NCBI GenBank assembly: GCA_958299035.1
Contig: CATQJL010000112.1
Location: 61,239,823 to 61,303,822 of the forward strand
Source of the DNA: Cylicocyclus nassatus
Taxonomy: Eukaryota; Nematoda; Chromadorea; Rhabditida; Strongylidae
Direction: 5' to 3'
Length of the DNA stretch: 64,000 nucleotides
Shown: positions 26,912-39,117 of the stretch, piece by piece
How positions within the stretch are numbered: position 1 is the first letter of the stretch
Layout of the letters: each line of letters begins with the position of its first letter
Position numbers and translations under genes: made by a program
The notes under the pieces: generated by a model
The model's database searches: none
The model's input: only the letters and a program-made list of their open reading frames with translations
What the model was told of the DNA's origin: nothing

Positions 26912-27713
26912 TTAGGTTGGCACGAAAGTTCTGTCGTTGCATTTTCAAAATTATAAATTTGCGCCGTTTCAACGGATTTGCTTGCCTTTAATTTTATTGG
27001 AAAAAATAAGTCTTTCGCTTTCAAATGCTGTTCCGCGGAGCTTCTGTTTCACATTGGGTGCGGAGATAAAAATGGAAAATTAAGACCATATAAGATTTGA
27101 CCATTTTAACTTAGGTCGCCAAAAATCGGGAACGCTGCAGAAAAATCTGAAATCGTCAGTACTTATGTTTTTTGGCCTACTCTTTGCAACTGTGAAAAGT
27201 TTGTGCTGTTTGAGCGTTTCTGTGAGAAGTTATGAATATCGAGTTTACTATGGAATAAGATAAAAGAAAAAACAAAGGTATCTCCAATTTCCGTTTCGAT
27301 CCTTTCACTATACGGAAATTAGATTGACATATGAAAAAAAAAACGGAAAATGCCAAAATTAATTGATTTGTCAATTTTTGCGGAAATCATAACTTCCCAC
27401 AGAGACGTCCAAACGGCACAAACTCTTCACATTTGCAAAGAACAGGCTAAAAAACATATGTACTGACAATTTCAGATTTTTTGCAGCATTCCAGATTTTT
27501 GGCGACCTAACTTAAAATGGTCAAAGTTTATATGGTCTTAGCTTTCCATTTATATCTCAGCATTCAGTGCGAAACCGATGCTCTCCAAAACAGCGTTTGA
27601 AAGCGAAAGACCTATTCTTTCTAAAAAAAAATTAGAGGCAAGCAAATCCGTTGAAACAGCGCGAAGTTAAAAATTTTTGAAGATGAAACGACAGAACGTT
27701 CGTGTCAACCTAA
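26912..27713. mobile_element. Mariner-ended fold-back element (802 bp)
   Basis: Ends TTAGGTTGGCACGAAAGTTC and GAACGTTCGTGTCAACCTAA are inverted and flanked by TA (26910-26911, 27714-27715). The inversion continues inward for about 300 bp per arm (for example ATAAGACCATATAAGATTTG-like sequence near 27085 against its complement near 27525), so almost the whole element is a palindrome. No transposase. Confidence 0.85.
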
Positions 27714-29080
27714 TATGTTGTTTCTTAATTACCGATAAAAAATCTAAAACTGTCACTTATCTTCTAATAGGTTTCATGTCTCGCTGTTCATTGAAAACTT
27801 TTTATTCTAACTTTGTGTTTCATTAGTCAAAATAAGTTTCAAGGTATTTTGTTTTATACTGTATGAAATTCATTAAATCTCTGCGATTTTCACAAAAATC
27901 TTGGAAGTTTTTCTAGGCATTGAAAGGGAGCGTTGGAACCTTTTGAATTATTCAGAAATATTACTTACTTATGATAGAAAAACTTTGATTTACTTCGTCA
28001 TAACTTATTCATGCTTTGAGAGCTGTTTCCTTACTTCTTCAACACACCTGAGTTTTCTTCCTATATTCCAGAAAAACTAAAGATTTTTGAAGTTTTGCAG
28101 CAGTCAGAGTCCTGCACTTAAACTGAACCCACTTTGAACTCATTTAAAAACCCTAGTTTACTAGGGGTCAAGTGCCCTAAACCTTTCTCCCTTATTTAGC
28201 CAACGTTCCGCAATTTTTTTTCCAAATTTTCAAAGTTCTGAAGTCTTCATTCGTTCCATGGTTTTTCACTCCTAATGCATCTGCGTTGCCTAGCGAATTC
28301 GCCCATTTTTGGCTGTACAATACATTGCCAGCCGATATGTATACGTTTTGCAAAGTCATTCATCTATTGGGTGAAACCCGGCAAAAATTTGAACTCGCTC
28401 GTGATTTCTTCCTCTCGCCGCACCGGGATCCCTTCTATCCAACCCAGTTTCCCCAAACATTTTCAGATGCAGAATTTTTTGATTAAAGCCCCGCCCCATA
28501 GCTCTGTCTTCCTAATTATGGCTTGTTTTTCCGAAGTTTTCAAAAATCGCTCCGAATGGCCCGAAATTTTCGAAAGATTTGTGACGTACTCAAGCATGGG
28601 CTAAGAGTGTGTGCTAAACTGTAAATATCCATTTACAGAAACCCGAGAATTGAGAAACCGATTAGTCAATTGAAAAAAAAGTCATAACTCGCTTCAGAGT
28701 TATCCGATCTAGCTCAACCTCAAAGCACAGATAAGGTTTGTAATCCACCATCAAGAAGAATAAAATTGAATTCTTATTGTTAGCTGCGCTCAGTCGTAAC
28801 ATCCAGGGTCTCATCGCCCCCAATGTGTCCCTTGGCGCTTTGACAGCTATCGCATCCATCTCAATGCGCGAACTTCCGCAAAATGGTGCAGCAGGCAATT
28901 CTTACGTTGGACTCTTCAATTCGAGTGCAATTAATCCACTCGGTGAAATTACCGCAGTTGATATGACTGTTTTGTCTTTAGAAGTCACACCGACGATCGA
29001 TAGCTAGGTTGGTATAAAGACGCTTCAAACTGAGGTTCTCTTCAGCTAAAATGGGATGGCGGAGGTTTACTATATGGGTC
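27714..29080. other. Non-coding AT-rich stretch with one exon-like open frame
   Basis: Mostly AT-rich. At 28783-29007 (plus) an open frame follows a TTGTTAG acceptor-like site and reads LAALSRNIQGLIAPNVSLGALTAIASISMRELP..., ending at TAG. It has exon-like composition but no recognised homology and no partner exons, so I do not call it a gene. Confidence 0.4.
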
Positions 29081-29082
29081 TC

Positions 29083-29411
29083 AGGTAGGCGCCAGACTTA
29101 TCCGGTTCATCCGGTTTGTCTGTGGCCGTATTCATCAACGAACCTAGTGGGTTCTGCTACCCAGTGGATAAGTGAAAACAGTGCCACTGGATTGTCGATA
29201 TTTACAAAAAGCACTGCTAGGTTCGCGAACCCACTAGCTTTGTGGGTACCGATCACGTGGGTTAAGCCTACTCACTGGGTACCGGAACCCACTGGTTTCG
29301 TTGATGAATACGGCCATGGTTCACCCGTTCGCTATTGGTCAATTCAGTGATCTGACCAGTAGCGAAGGAGTGAACCGCATTGACCGATCCGGTTAAGTCT
29401 GGCGCCTACCT
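29083..29411. mobile_element. Palindromic MITE (329 bp)
   Basis: AGGTAGGCGCCAGACTTA at the left is inverted at the right (TAAGTCTGGCGCCTACCT). Internal blocks such as GGCCGTATTCATCAACGAA pair with TTCGTTGATGAATACGGCC. A lone related end, GGTGGGCGCCAGACTAACCG, occurs near 24803. Confidence 0.8.
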
Positions 29412-29559
29412 CAATTATAACACAGGTGGGCAAGACCCATTCCGTTCCTAACTGGTGCCAATTGGCCACTGTTTCGCTTGTTCGCACTTTTTCTGTTGCA
29501 GATAACAAACTAGACTTTACATGGACCAAATATGTAAAACCCTTTGGGTGACAACAGTC

Positions 29560-29871
29560 AATTTCACAACACAAAAAAACTTTATTGTGAGAAAATGTTA
29601 GTAATTGTTGTATGTACAAGCTCGACTACATTTTTGTACGAACTGAACATTAACACTTTCTTCACACTAGTTGGATTCCAGGGGAATAAATTCTGTGTTG
29701 TTGGTTTGCTGGTGGTGACACATATCTGCAAATCCAATAAATTTGCAAAGTAGTGAGTGAGCAGTCAGAGAAAAGTAACCTCCAATAAGATCCCTCCATA
29801 TTCATTTCTAACGGATTATCCTTTCCTGCTCCCTGTAATGGCGCAATTAGTTAGTTGCCAACTAGCAGTAA
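29560..29871 (-). other. 3' UTR of membrane protein gene A
   Basis: Minus-strand sequence after the stop contains CTCACAATAAAG (polyadenylation signal at about 29579-29590). A block of about 100 bp also resembles the corresponding region after gene B (38615-38715), sharing TGTGAGAAAATGTTAGT and AACACTTTCTTCAC on the plus strand. Confidence 0.6.
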
Positions 29872-31093
29872 TTAGTCTCTTACACTTCTAGGTTCTCCAC
29901 TTTTGCCCTCTTCTCCTGCTGTTTGGGATTTGGTGCTCATTTCTGAGCCTGCCGCTTCCTGAAGTATAGTATTATGACGACCCAAAGTTCGGGAGAAACC
30001 AACCTTTCGTTTTGATGACTCAGATTTCTTCTTTTTCTTACTCTTACTCTTACTCTTGCTTCGTCTGCTACTTTTGCTCTTGCTCTTTCGGCTCTTCTTG
30101 CTTCGTTTGCTTCGTTTGCTTCGTTTCTTCTCCTTCGCGAGTTCTTCGGCTAGCTTTTTCTTTGCTGCTGCCTGTCGACGTTGCATTACGATTACTAGCG
30201 CAGCAATGACGAGGACAAGAACGACGAGCACCACAGCGACGATGATGATTATATATTTGGTCGGATCCGTGGATGGTGCCTCCGTTTGGCTTGCTTTCCT
30301 GAAACTTTTCACATGGACTGCTGTGCTGTGCCTTGTATGAACTGATCAGAAAGGCCTTAATTAAGCCACTGCCGGGGCAGCAGCTCATAAGACCTATTCG
30401 AAACCGAGAAATTCAACTCTAGACTCTTGCCCAGTACCGTACCCCTTTCGCGCCAAATGGGCGCGCACTTTTCCTCAACCAGCAAGCAGTGAGGAGGCGA
30501 GCGCTCGTACCTGTCGCTCGCCTGCTATGGACGCACTTGCCTCTTTGTCTAATCAAACAACAAGTAGCATTGATCTACTTACGCATCTAAAGCAGGTGCA
30601 AGCGAAGAAAGAGTTGTGGTGACCGAAGCTGGAGGAGCTGAAGTGGCTAGAGCAGGTGGAGGAGGTGGAGGAGGTGGAGGAGGTGGAGGAGGTGGAGCAA
30701 CTGTAGAAGCCGGTAGGTGCCCTTAAAACTTTTTCATAAGTACCCAACTTTGCGAGATCGTACTTGCCTTTAGGAGTTGTAATAGCAGGTGCAGCAATAC
30801 TAGTTACGGTCGTTGCTACAGCTGCAATTTTAGTGGTAGTCCGCTGCTGATCATCTGCAATTTTCGTGGTAGATTGGATCTGAGAAGGCGAGGTTGTTGA
30901 TGGCTGTTCTGAAAAAAGGCTGTGGTTAGCGGAGATCAGACCTCTGTGAGAAAGTAACCTTTTTTAGATGTGGTAGCTTGGACTGTAGACTTGGAACTTT
31001 GCCCAGCAGAGCTGGTCACTGAAGCTCCCGTAGAAGCTTCAACCTTGGCTGTTGTAGTCGCTGCCTTCGATGTTGGGTTTTCTTCTGGAGCCC
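29872..31093 (-). CDS. Single-pass membrane protein A: T/S/P-rich ectodomain, Lys/Ser-rich tail (5' exons missing)
   Basis: Exons on the minus strand, in order: about 31088-30962 (Thr/Ser-rich, SKAATTTAKVEASTGASV), about 30910-30770 (EQPSTTSPSQIQSTTKIADD), about 30697-30581 (14 prolines, then ALATSAPPASVTTTLSSLAP), 30298-30004 and 29958-29872. The 30298-30004 exon gives TEAPSTDPTKY, a 25-residue transmembrane helix of I/V/L/A and a long Lys/Arg/Ser tail (KKRSKRSKRSKKSRK). Frames join without stops. The donor at about 30770 appears to be GC (AAAG|GCAAGT). The 3' UTR ends at an AATAAA on the minus strand near 29585. The layout suggests a mucin-like type I surface protein with a basic cytoplasmic tail. 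The signal peptide exon was not found. The family is unrecognised, but a paralogue lies at 38710-39117. Confidence 0.7.
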
Positions 31094-31099
31094 CACCCT

Positions 31100-32035
31100 C
31101 TACCATCTAAAGCAGGACCAGGATCATGTCCGCGTCGTGTAGAAAAGACTGCAACCACCTTGAGGCTGGGTTCTGGATTTGAAACTGAACTAGCCCCAAA
31201 GCATCTAGTCCTTTTATGCAGTTGATAATATGATATCATTGTTTCTCAAACTCATTTTGTCCATAGCTTACGATGTCGATCAATTAGCGGTCATCTTGTG
31301 TAACGAATGAACTAAGGCAGCTTCTATAGCTTTGTTCTGAGCTAACTCATACCTAAGGCTTGGGTATACTTTGCGCTTTTCAGTGGCCATTCTGACAATG
31401 TTCCAATTTGTCTACGACTTTTCATAAACGCATGAGATTATGGGAAATAGCATTAACCTACCAATGTTACACATACTGTGCTTCTGAATTCTATCACTGA
31501 TGAATTTGAAGGCATGTGGTAAACTGTCAAATCGCGGGGTATGCCCAGGCCTAGATCTTCCTCACAGCCCAATGAAAGGGTTTTGTAAAAGAAAATTGCA
31601 AAAACAATACCTTTTTGACGAGAGTGTTTATCTTTGTTCCGCTCTTAGGCTGAGTTACAATGCGCATTGCTTGTCCAGTTCCTCGAAAAAAGCAGAGAAA
31701 GCTTGAAGATAATTAAAAAGTTGACCGAAGCTTTCTGTAACTACTCTTTTGCATATGGGAAATATGGGAAATGTGTATTATGGGAAATAGCCTGAAAGCC
31801 ACTGAAAATAACCATACAAAACAAGGCATCAAAAGTATTTACATAGCCCAAGATCTAGGGTCTAGGGATCTCCGCATAGAAGGAATTAAAACAGGAGGCC
31901 TCCTCCCCAGGGCGTAAGTTTTCCAGCTTTCCAACCATTTCTTGGTTGTGCTCAAGAGTCACGGCCTCGCTTGCGCCATAGATGTCCGAGGAGCCCCACT
32001 TTTGCATGGCACTGAAATCCCAAAAGCCCCATCTT
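31100..32035. other. Intron/intergenic sequence upstream of gene A
   Basis: Contains one more possible exon end (minus, about 31240-31103, reading PEPSLKVVAVFSTRRGHDPG then a GTAGAG donor) whose last codons resemble the end of the proline exon. It also has repeated TATGGGAAATA words near 31438 and 31750. Nothing else supported. Confidence 0.4.
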
Positions 32036-32460
32036 GTCCGGACACTGCCTTTAATGCGACAAGCTGGGCAGATTTAGGAGCATCTTAGTTCCAACATATT
32101 ACTGAAGCCGGGTCCCCATGAAGCCATACCCCTTAGCGACTGCAGATTATTGCTTCTGGGCCAAGGAAATTCCAGAAGTTTGAATGTAGCCACCTATGTT
32201 GATTCACTGTCGTCCTTTCTAGAGGAAATCGTGCCAGAAGACATCCATCGCGAGCTGTTATTGGCGCTAAAAGCTTTCCCGGCACGATTTCCTGTAGTAA
32301 GGACGAAGCTGAAGAGTGGCGGCTATGTTCGAATTTCTGAGGGAATTTTTCCAGTACCAAAATTCTGCAGTTGTAATCGGGCCATAGCTTGCATGAGGAG
32401 ACCGCCTTAGTAGACTGTTGTGACTGAGGTTCTTTCGAATCTGCCCGGACACTGCCTTTA
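32036..32460. repeat. Pair of direct GTCCGGACACTGCCTTTAA-type motifs with internal inverted repeat
   Basis: CCGGACACTGCCTTTAA occurs at 32038 and CCCGGACACTGCCTTTA at 32444 in the same orientation. Between them, GAGGAAATCGTGCC (about 32222) pairs with GGCACGATTTCCT (about 32280). This is probably two adjoining copies of the family described at 23114. Confidence 0.5.
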
Positions 32461-33409
32461 GGCTCACTCTTTTCTTTTCGCACTTATAGGTGCGAAAAGA
32501 AAAGAGTGAAAAAGGTGATCGTTCATCAGTTCTAGCTCGCCACAGTCTTCGATTGGAGTGAAACTGGTGTTTAGCATTTTTTAAGCAGGCTGTTTACCAA
32601 TACATAGTGGTTTTGCTCAATACTTTCATTCCATTTCTATTTCTGAAAACAAAGTTCTGTTATGTCTTCACTGCAAAATTGAAAGACAAATCTAAGATTT
32701 TTCCTTACGTTGTTTCTTCATTTAGCAATGGAGTCGTAGGTAAACCTTTTTTTCATATAGTAAATTTGGATATATTGAGCAAAATAACGAGCATATTCCG
32801 AATTAGCGAATTCCTTCAATTGGACATATTTCGCTACTGCGATTTTTCGAAATTACAGTGAAATTCCAGTCCTACGAGTGTCTCGATGAGGTCGCGATCG
32901 TATTTGTACAGATCGGTTTGCATACGGTGCTGATTAGGTGCTAACTAGCCGAAAACTTGTAAGTTCCCCACAAAATGGCTATGCGCCGCAAACTCTGGTA
33001 ATAATCGCGTACTTTTTGAACAAAGTTGATCGGTGTGTTAGGCATCCAATTAGCGTCTACACACACCTCTGTGGTATCAGCATGTATCAAATTATTTCTA
33101 TGGTCCATCCAGCCATACATGACTGCGTTCAACATATCTACACTCTGTCCATCCCAATCAGGCTAAAACTGGCATAGCTGGAGTCGCTAAGGTTTTGGGT
33201 CACGCCCCAGTTTGTCTGTCTGCTTTCCTTTAATCTCTTCGCTCTCTTCGACAGTTCATATGCAGCGGAAATCCCCAGCACTATGAGCGCGAAAGTATAC
33301 GCCAATGGTTTGGCCCGTGGTTGCGTTAGGAGGAGCATCTAGTTGAATGATTATGTCTATTTCCGATTTCAAAAACGAAGTAACTGAGCCCCGGGCGTTA
33401 CTGACGTTA

Positions 33410-33612
33410 GGCCCCGGACAGACTTCACGCGATTTGATCGTCGCGACTCAATCGCCGACATTTCCATTCATTTTCATTTCGCATTCAAAAATTTCGGGCT
33501 GGAAAAGTATCACAACCGAAATGCAAGTTGATCGGCATGGAATGATGTTGTAACAGTTGTCTCCTCGCGATTCAGTCGCTACGTTCAAATCGCTTAAAGT
33601 CTGTCCGGGGTC
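33410..33612. mobile_element. PIF/Harbinger (Tourist-like) MITE, copy 1
   Basis: It begins GGCCCCGGACAGACTTCACG and ends with the inverted counterpart, flanked by TTA on each side (33407-33409, 33613-33615). Three-base TWA duplications and GGCC-type ends point to PIF/Harbinger. The 203-bp copy is nearly collinear with the one at 42102. Confidence 0.85.
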
Positions 33613-34360
33613 TTAGGTTACATGTCGTCAGGTTACATGTCGACGAGTGGGGCGAAAACGAGGAGAATAAGTTATACAAAGGTACAGAAAAATTTTCATT
33701 GCCCGGCTTTGAGACATCAAATAGAGACTTTTTTTTGTTGCTGGGATTTTATATTCCATCGATAAACCACTTCAAAGCTTGGAACATATAGGATCAACGT
33801 ATACCGTTTCTCTTTCTAATTCTCCTAAGAATTCATATGCAAGAAATTTCATCTAGCTGCAATGTCAGCTAAATTTGTGCGATCACTTTGCCTTTCATTT
33901 TGAAAGTTGGAGAAAGGCTAAAAAAGACGGTTTGAATTTACTGGTAAAGTTTTGCTCTATAGCACAGCCAGCCAATTAGGCATCTCTATCCAATTTTTGC
34001 GTAGTTTCCTGGCAAAAACACGCATGGCCTAGACATGCCATTTTCAAACGGTCTATGTTAAATCCCTGTTGAATTTCGTGAGCTTTCTGATGTTATATAT
34101 AGGCCTTGTGGAACCTAATCGCCCACGCCTTGCCACGAACACCAGCGCACAGTCGGTTTCATCATTAAGCGAAATATTCCACGTGGAAGCAGCACGTACG
34201 CATTGCTGGAGGCTTCGCGAGCGCATAGCGCTGGCATTTTGCCAAGCAAAGACTAAGGAAAATGAAGAGACGCAGACTTTCTCAGCACGACATGATATAC
34301 TGTAGCTGCGAAACGGCGCGAACCATTGCGAAACGGACGCCTGCCAGTCCAATTTCCGCC

Positions 34361-36331
34361 TTAGGCCCGTATGCACGTACATCACCGCGGGGAGGGGAGG
34401 AAATCTGAGAGGGGAAGCGTCATATCTCGCTAGTCCATATATCTTTCTTTCTTTCTCTATCTTGCTTTTGAAGGTTCTCATACACTGATACTTGCGCATA
34501 ATGGATGCCAGCTTACTGCCATACAAGTTTAGATATTCACTATTTCGTGTGATCCCCTGGGGATCCCCAGAGGATCACCTCACATTTTCAAAGTCATTTA
34601 TCTTTCTGGAAACTCAATTTTATGCTCTAAAATTGTACTGAGGATATACTACAGCACTGCTAAACATGCTTATGGTAGAAATGAGTGAAATCTCAAGATA
34701 ACAAAATTTTCGATGAACCGCTGCTCGCGAGCCAGGGATTATCGAAAAAATCAAAATCTTCAGATTCCATTTCTTCTGTCGAAAACATGCTCAGCAGTAT
34801 CGTAGTACATCTTCAGTACAATTTTGCAGCGTTTTCATTGTTTTTTTTAGGAAGATAAATGACATTGAAAATGTGAGGTGATCCTCTGGGGATCCCCAGG
34901 GGATCAGAAGATATAGTGAATATCTAATCTTGTATAGCAGTAACCTAGCATCCGTTATGCGCAGGTATCAGTGTATGAGAACCTTCATAAGCAAGATAGA
35001 GAAAGATATGTAAACTAGCGAGATATGACGCTTCCCCTCTCAGATCCCCTCCCCTCCCCGCGCGAACCCCCGTATGCACAAAGACAATATCGGACAAGGG
35101 GATCCCCTGTGGGGAGGGGAAGTGAACCCTCTTATGCACAAGAGGGGATCAAGCGGGGAAATCACCTTGCTTTCAAATTTTCTATGAAAGACTCTTTCTT
35201 ATTTCATATTTTGACTGCAACTCATCTTCATCTCCTCACTTTCATTAATTTAGGGTTGCGGAATGCGCGTATGCAGTGACTGCGCTCGGGGCACTAAAAA
35301 TGATTTTTTCTACTCCCATTATGTTCCTGCTTTCTTGGATGCTGCCCACTTTCGCTCATGCTGCTCCATTTCAGCGTAAAAATGTTGAACTGTAGAAGTT
35401 GATGTGTCTCTGCAAGGGAATGGGTAGAAGACGTTAGGCTGCCGAAAAGGGGGGGGGGGGTGCCGCGCGGACGCTCAAAGCAGTATTCTAACACATAACA
35501 GAAGCTGCAAATTGTGCCAGCTCTCCATAAACGCTGTAGCTATCAGCTGCATATCGTCCTTTATCCCAGGGGAATGATCCCCAGCAGCCATCCCTGCTAT
35601 GCACAAGGGGAACGCTGGGGAGGGGATCATTCCCCAGGGGATTTCTACTCAGAAATAGGCAAATATGCTACTTTCTAGATTTTTTCGAGGCAGCTTATGT
35701 TAAAATAACAAGATAATGGCAACATGTCATGAAATATGAAAGTTACAATGTGTTTACTCAGCCTATATAGTTAAAACTATTATGTTATATGAAAAATGCG
35801 CAAATTTCCTGAATGATCAAGAACTCCTACAAATAATCGAAATTGGCAGCTATTGTTGCTCGGATTTCTTCTCAAGAGGCGAATATAGAAAAGAAAGACA
35901 AATTGCAAGCCACAGGTCGCTGAGAGAAGAACTCGGCTTTCAAAGAAAATCCTCCATCAAAATGAACGAAATGCTTGGTAATGACTGAGCAGAACCAGAA
36001 TATCCGCGTCTCTGGCATGATCTACACCATCGAGCCCCTACTTCGTTGCAGGGGATGTCGATCCCCTCCTCCGCGTTACTGAGTTGAATTCGCGCATACG
36101 GGGTTCGAGTGGGGGAAGGGAGGGGATCCCCTCCCCCATTCGAACCCCGTATGCACTGGGGTTCACTCGATCAATACCTCTGAAACCAATCACACCATCC
36201 CCGCTTAGGTGCAGGGGAGGAGATCGCTCCCCTCCCCTCTGTCATGGCGGGTTTCGGCGGAGGGGATCGTTCCCCTGGGGATCCAGCTCCCCTCCCCTCC
36301 CCAGCGGGGACGTACGTGCATACGGGCTTAA
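34361..36331. mobile_element. Compound element: nested palindromes rich in GGGGATCC, with 16-bp outer inverted repeats
   Basis: The outer ends GCCCGTATGCACGTAC (34365-34380) and GTACGTGCATACGGGC (36312-36327) are perfect inverses. Inside, a fold-back has arms of about 225 bp (34381-34605 against 34848-35070). Further palindromes centre on GGGGATCCCC near 35600 and 36125. The word GTATGCAC or its complement marks several internal ends (near 35070, 35130, 35595, 36094 and 36150), as if one family had inserted repeatedly into itself. No coding frame. Confidence 0.75.
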
Positions 36332-37032
36332 GGTATATTTTGACGATAACGTCCTTCAAAAGCTTACAAAAATATGTATGAAAGCAGCGTGCGCTCATTG
36401 TCGCCTGCATCAAGCCTATAGCGCTTCGGAACCCGGTGTTTCTGGCCAACCCGCGCGTGATGTTCAAAGCGACGCGTGGGCGAAAAGCCTGTAGGTTGCT
36501 GAATAAAAAAATGGGCTATTCGGAAATGGGATGGAGGGTTACTATTATTGTAACTCCACCTGATTTTCATGAGTTGGCGGGGCAAGAGTTTCTTGGAACG
36601 AGGAAGGTTTATACAGCAATAGTTGTTATACCATTCGATAGCTAAGAACACGAGAAATCAATGTAGACTGTCTCCTCTAGCTGTTTGTAAAGCGAGATAT
36701 GAGCAATTTCATTTAACTACAGTATCAGTTGATCTGTATGATAATTTTACTTTTCATTTTCGGAACCGAAAAGATCTTTTGCGAAGCTCCAGATGTATAA
36801 CAAATCGAAAGCCTCAAAAACGAGGAACCTAACTGCGCTCTCTTATTATCCTGTTCAATAAAGAACATATAAGACTTTGCCAGTGGACACGCATCTCTCA
36901 TATCCAGTTCAGACTTCCTCCTCTTGCTCAATTTTCCTGCGTCAATGTGATTTCATTGATACATTGCGGCTCAGTAAAGAATCGGACATTCTCTCATTTT
37001 CTGAGTACACTTCGTTATCAAAACGCCACTCA

Positions 37033-37478
37033 CAAGGAAGGTGTTTTCGGTCGAAGTGGCCTTTTCAAATGAAATTGATACGACTATGAAAAGCATCAAA
37101 CGCTGATTCCAAATCTGTCTTCGTTATCTGCCGAGCGCCTCTAGACGTCGAGTTATGAGTATTTTCTTGGTGTGAAAAATGAACGCATAATCTAAGTAAA
37201 ATAACTTCTCAGCGCTCAAATAGAGCAGTGTTAAGTATGAATGCCTTGAATAAAAGATATTGTTTAAATATAGTGTATTGATAATCAACACTGGACCATT
37301 TGAGCAATTCTGACGAATATTGAAGTATGCATTTGATTCTCATTTCAAAAAACGCTCATAACTCGACGTCCAGAGGCGCTCGACAGATAACGAAGACAGA
37401 TTTGTCAGCGTTCGATGCTTTTTATAGCCGTATCAATTCCATTTGAAAAGACCACTTCGACCGAAAACACCTTCCTTG
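37033..37478. mobile_element. Fold-back element with approx. 150-bp arms
   Basis: CAAGGAAGGTGTTTTCGG at 37033 pairs with CCGAAAACACCTTCCTTG ending at 37478. The arms continue inward through GTCGAAGTGG, GACAGATAACGAAGAC-like and GACGTCGAGTTATGAG blocks. Related fragments occur near 8530 and 63720. Confidence 0.8.
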
Positions 37479-38599
37479 TCAGAGTGAGACAGGAGCTCTC
37501 AAGCGTGCGTTTCTCAGCAAACGCTACTGCTACGATGCTTTCTTATGGTCATGCACTGAGATGGAGAGGAGCAGTTGGCCTTTTTTTTTCACACAGAAAT
37601 TGCATCATTTATTATCGATGTCTCATTTTTATGCCTCGATCTCAGTGTTAACCTCAAGTAAATGGTATCATTCAGATGCCAGCCCAAAAACGAAGCGGGG
37701 CACAACCCTTGCTCCCCTATCGCACCTATAATTAGGCCTGATTCCGATTGGAAGAGTCTGTACTTATCGCATGGATGCTTATAAATACCACTCGGCAAAA
37801 AAAAAAAACTTTGCTGCAGTCCCAAATAAAGGTACCTGGAGAGACTTGAAGATCAATCGCAAGTAAGAGGATCAGACGGGAGACGGTCTTTTCGCACGGA
37901 CGGTCTCCAGCGTCTCCCTGATTTTGACTTGTCTTAACATGTAATGCACGCCGCAAATCTTTCCTCCCCCTGTTTTGCTTAGGCAAAAGCCGCCGCAGGG
38001 TGTTTCGCGCGCGGCGGTGGTCCTGCATGGAAAGCATTACGGTCGTGCGAATCGCCCTACACCCGGATCAGACATACCCGTCATTATGCTATTAATCAAC
38101 TTTGATGCGAACTCTATCTATCATATATTTTGGGGTGAATTGAATACTCCATCATTTTTTAAAGATGGACTGAGCTCAAGATTCAGCACTGAATTCGATC
38201 ATAGGCTTAGTCTCGGTGAAATAGCACAAATGTATTAGCAAGAAATGCTGATAGATTTGTTAAAAAAGCAGCTTTTCACTTTCACAAGTTTTCGATTGAG
38301 ACAGATGAATTTCGATGCTAGTAACAAAACGAGTACAAACATCAAACAGCGCCTATCTATCTCCGCAATTTTGTCGATTACAGAATCTTTTGTAGCTTAA
38401 TATGTGTCAAATAATTTGAACAGATTTTGATGTCTTCGAAGGCTACAAGATAGCAAAACATTTCACAACTTTCATAACTCTCAAATCCGTTTAGATGCCA
38501 AAGAATTTATTCCACGGCTCCTATATCCTCAAACTAGTTAGATCGGCGCAGCTACTAATTTTCTTGATTCGCTAGTAGTCCATAAAGGGATAGTCCTAG

Positions 38600-38709
38600 T
38601 TATAAACACTTGAGAATTTAAATGAAAACCTTTACTGTGAGAAAATGTTAGTGGTTTCATTATGTACAAACTCGACGATAATTTGTGCGAGTTAAAAGGA
38701 ACACTTTCT
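38600..38709 (-). other. 3' UTR of membrane protein gene B
   Basis: Homologous to the UTR of gene A (see 29560-29871). The polyadenylation signal position reads AGTAAA on the minus strand instead of AATAAA. Confidence 0.55.
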
Positions 38710-39117
38710 TCACGCCTTTCCTGCGCCCTAAAAAGGTATATTAGTATCTCATTGAAATAATGCAAAAAATCGACCTCTCTAGCTTCGCCCTTCGCTTCAC
38801 CCTCAGGTTTCGGTTCACCTTGTTTCGGTTCACCTTCAGGTTTCGGTTCACCTTCACCTTTCGCTTCCTCTTCACCACCAGCTGACTTCTGCGACTTTTT
38901 CTTCTTCTTACTCTTACGCTTCTTCTTCTTTTTTCTGTCTCTGTCCTCTTTTTCAATTTCTGCTGCTAACTTTAGCTTTGCTTCATGTTGTCGACGCTGC
39001 ATCACCAACACAACAGCCACAATGATAATGATTATTATGAGAATGGCGAGGGCTACGCCAATTATAATGAATTTGGTTAAATCGATGGACGACGAATCTT
39101 CTGTTCTGCTTGGTTTT
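38710..39117 (-). CDS. Single-pass membrane protein B: paralogue of the 29.9-kb gene (5' exons missing)
   Basis: Exon 39117-38775 reads KPSRTEDSSSIDLTKF, a hydrophobic helix of about 24 residues, then VMQRRQHEAKLKLAAEIEKE and a Lys-rich tail (KKKKKRKSKKKKK) with Gly-Glu-Pro-Lys repeats. A short last exon, 38727-38710, ends GAGKA and stop. The match to gene A runs from the TEAPSTDPTK segment through VMQRRQ and the basic tail, and both share intron phases (2 before the TM exon, 0 before the last exon). It is probably a type I membrane protein of unknown role. Upstream exons are not next to it; T/S-rich exons at 56.2-56.4 kb are candidates. Confidence 0.72.

Noticed and set aside
28275..28604. 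Two overlapping plus-strand frames near 28.3-28.6 kb
   Set aside because: Neither has recognisable motifs; both frames open by chance in AT-rich DNA.
33138..33338. Minus-strand 66-codon frame with a hydrophobic stretch (YTFALIVLGISAAYELSKRAKR)
   Set aside because: A possible acceptor precedes it, but no partner exons, homology or conservation evidence; could be chance.
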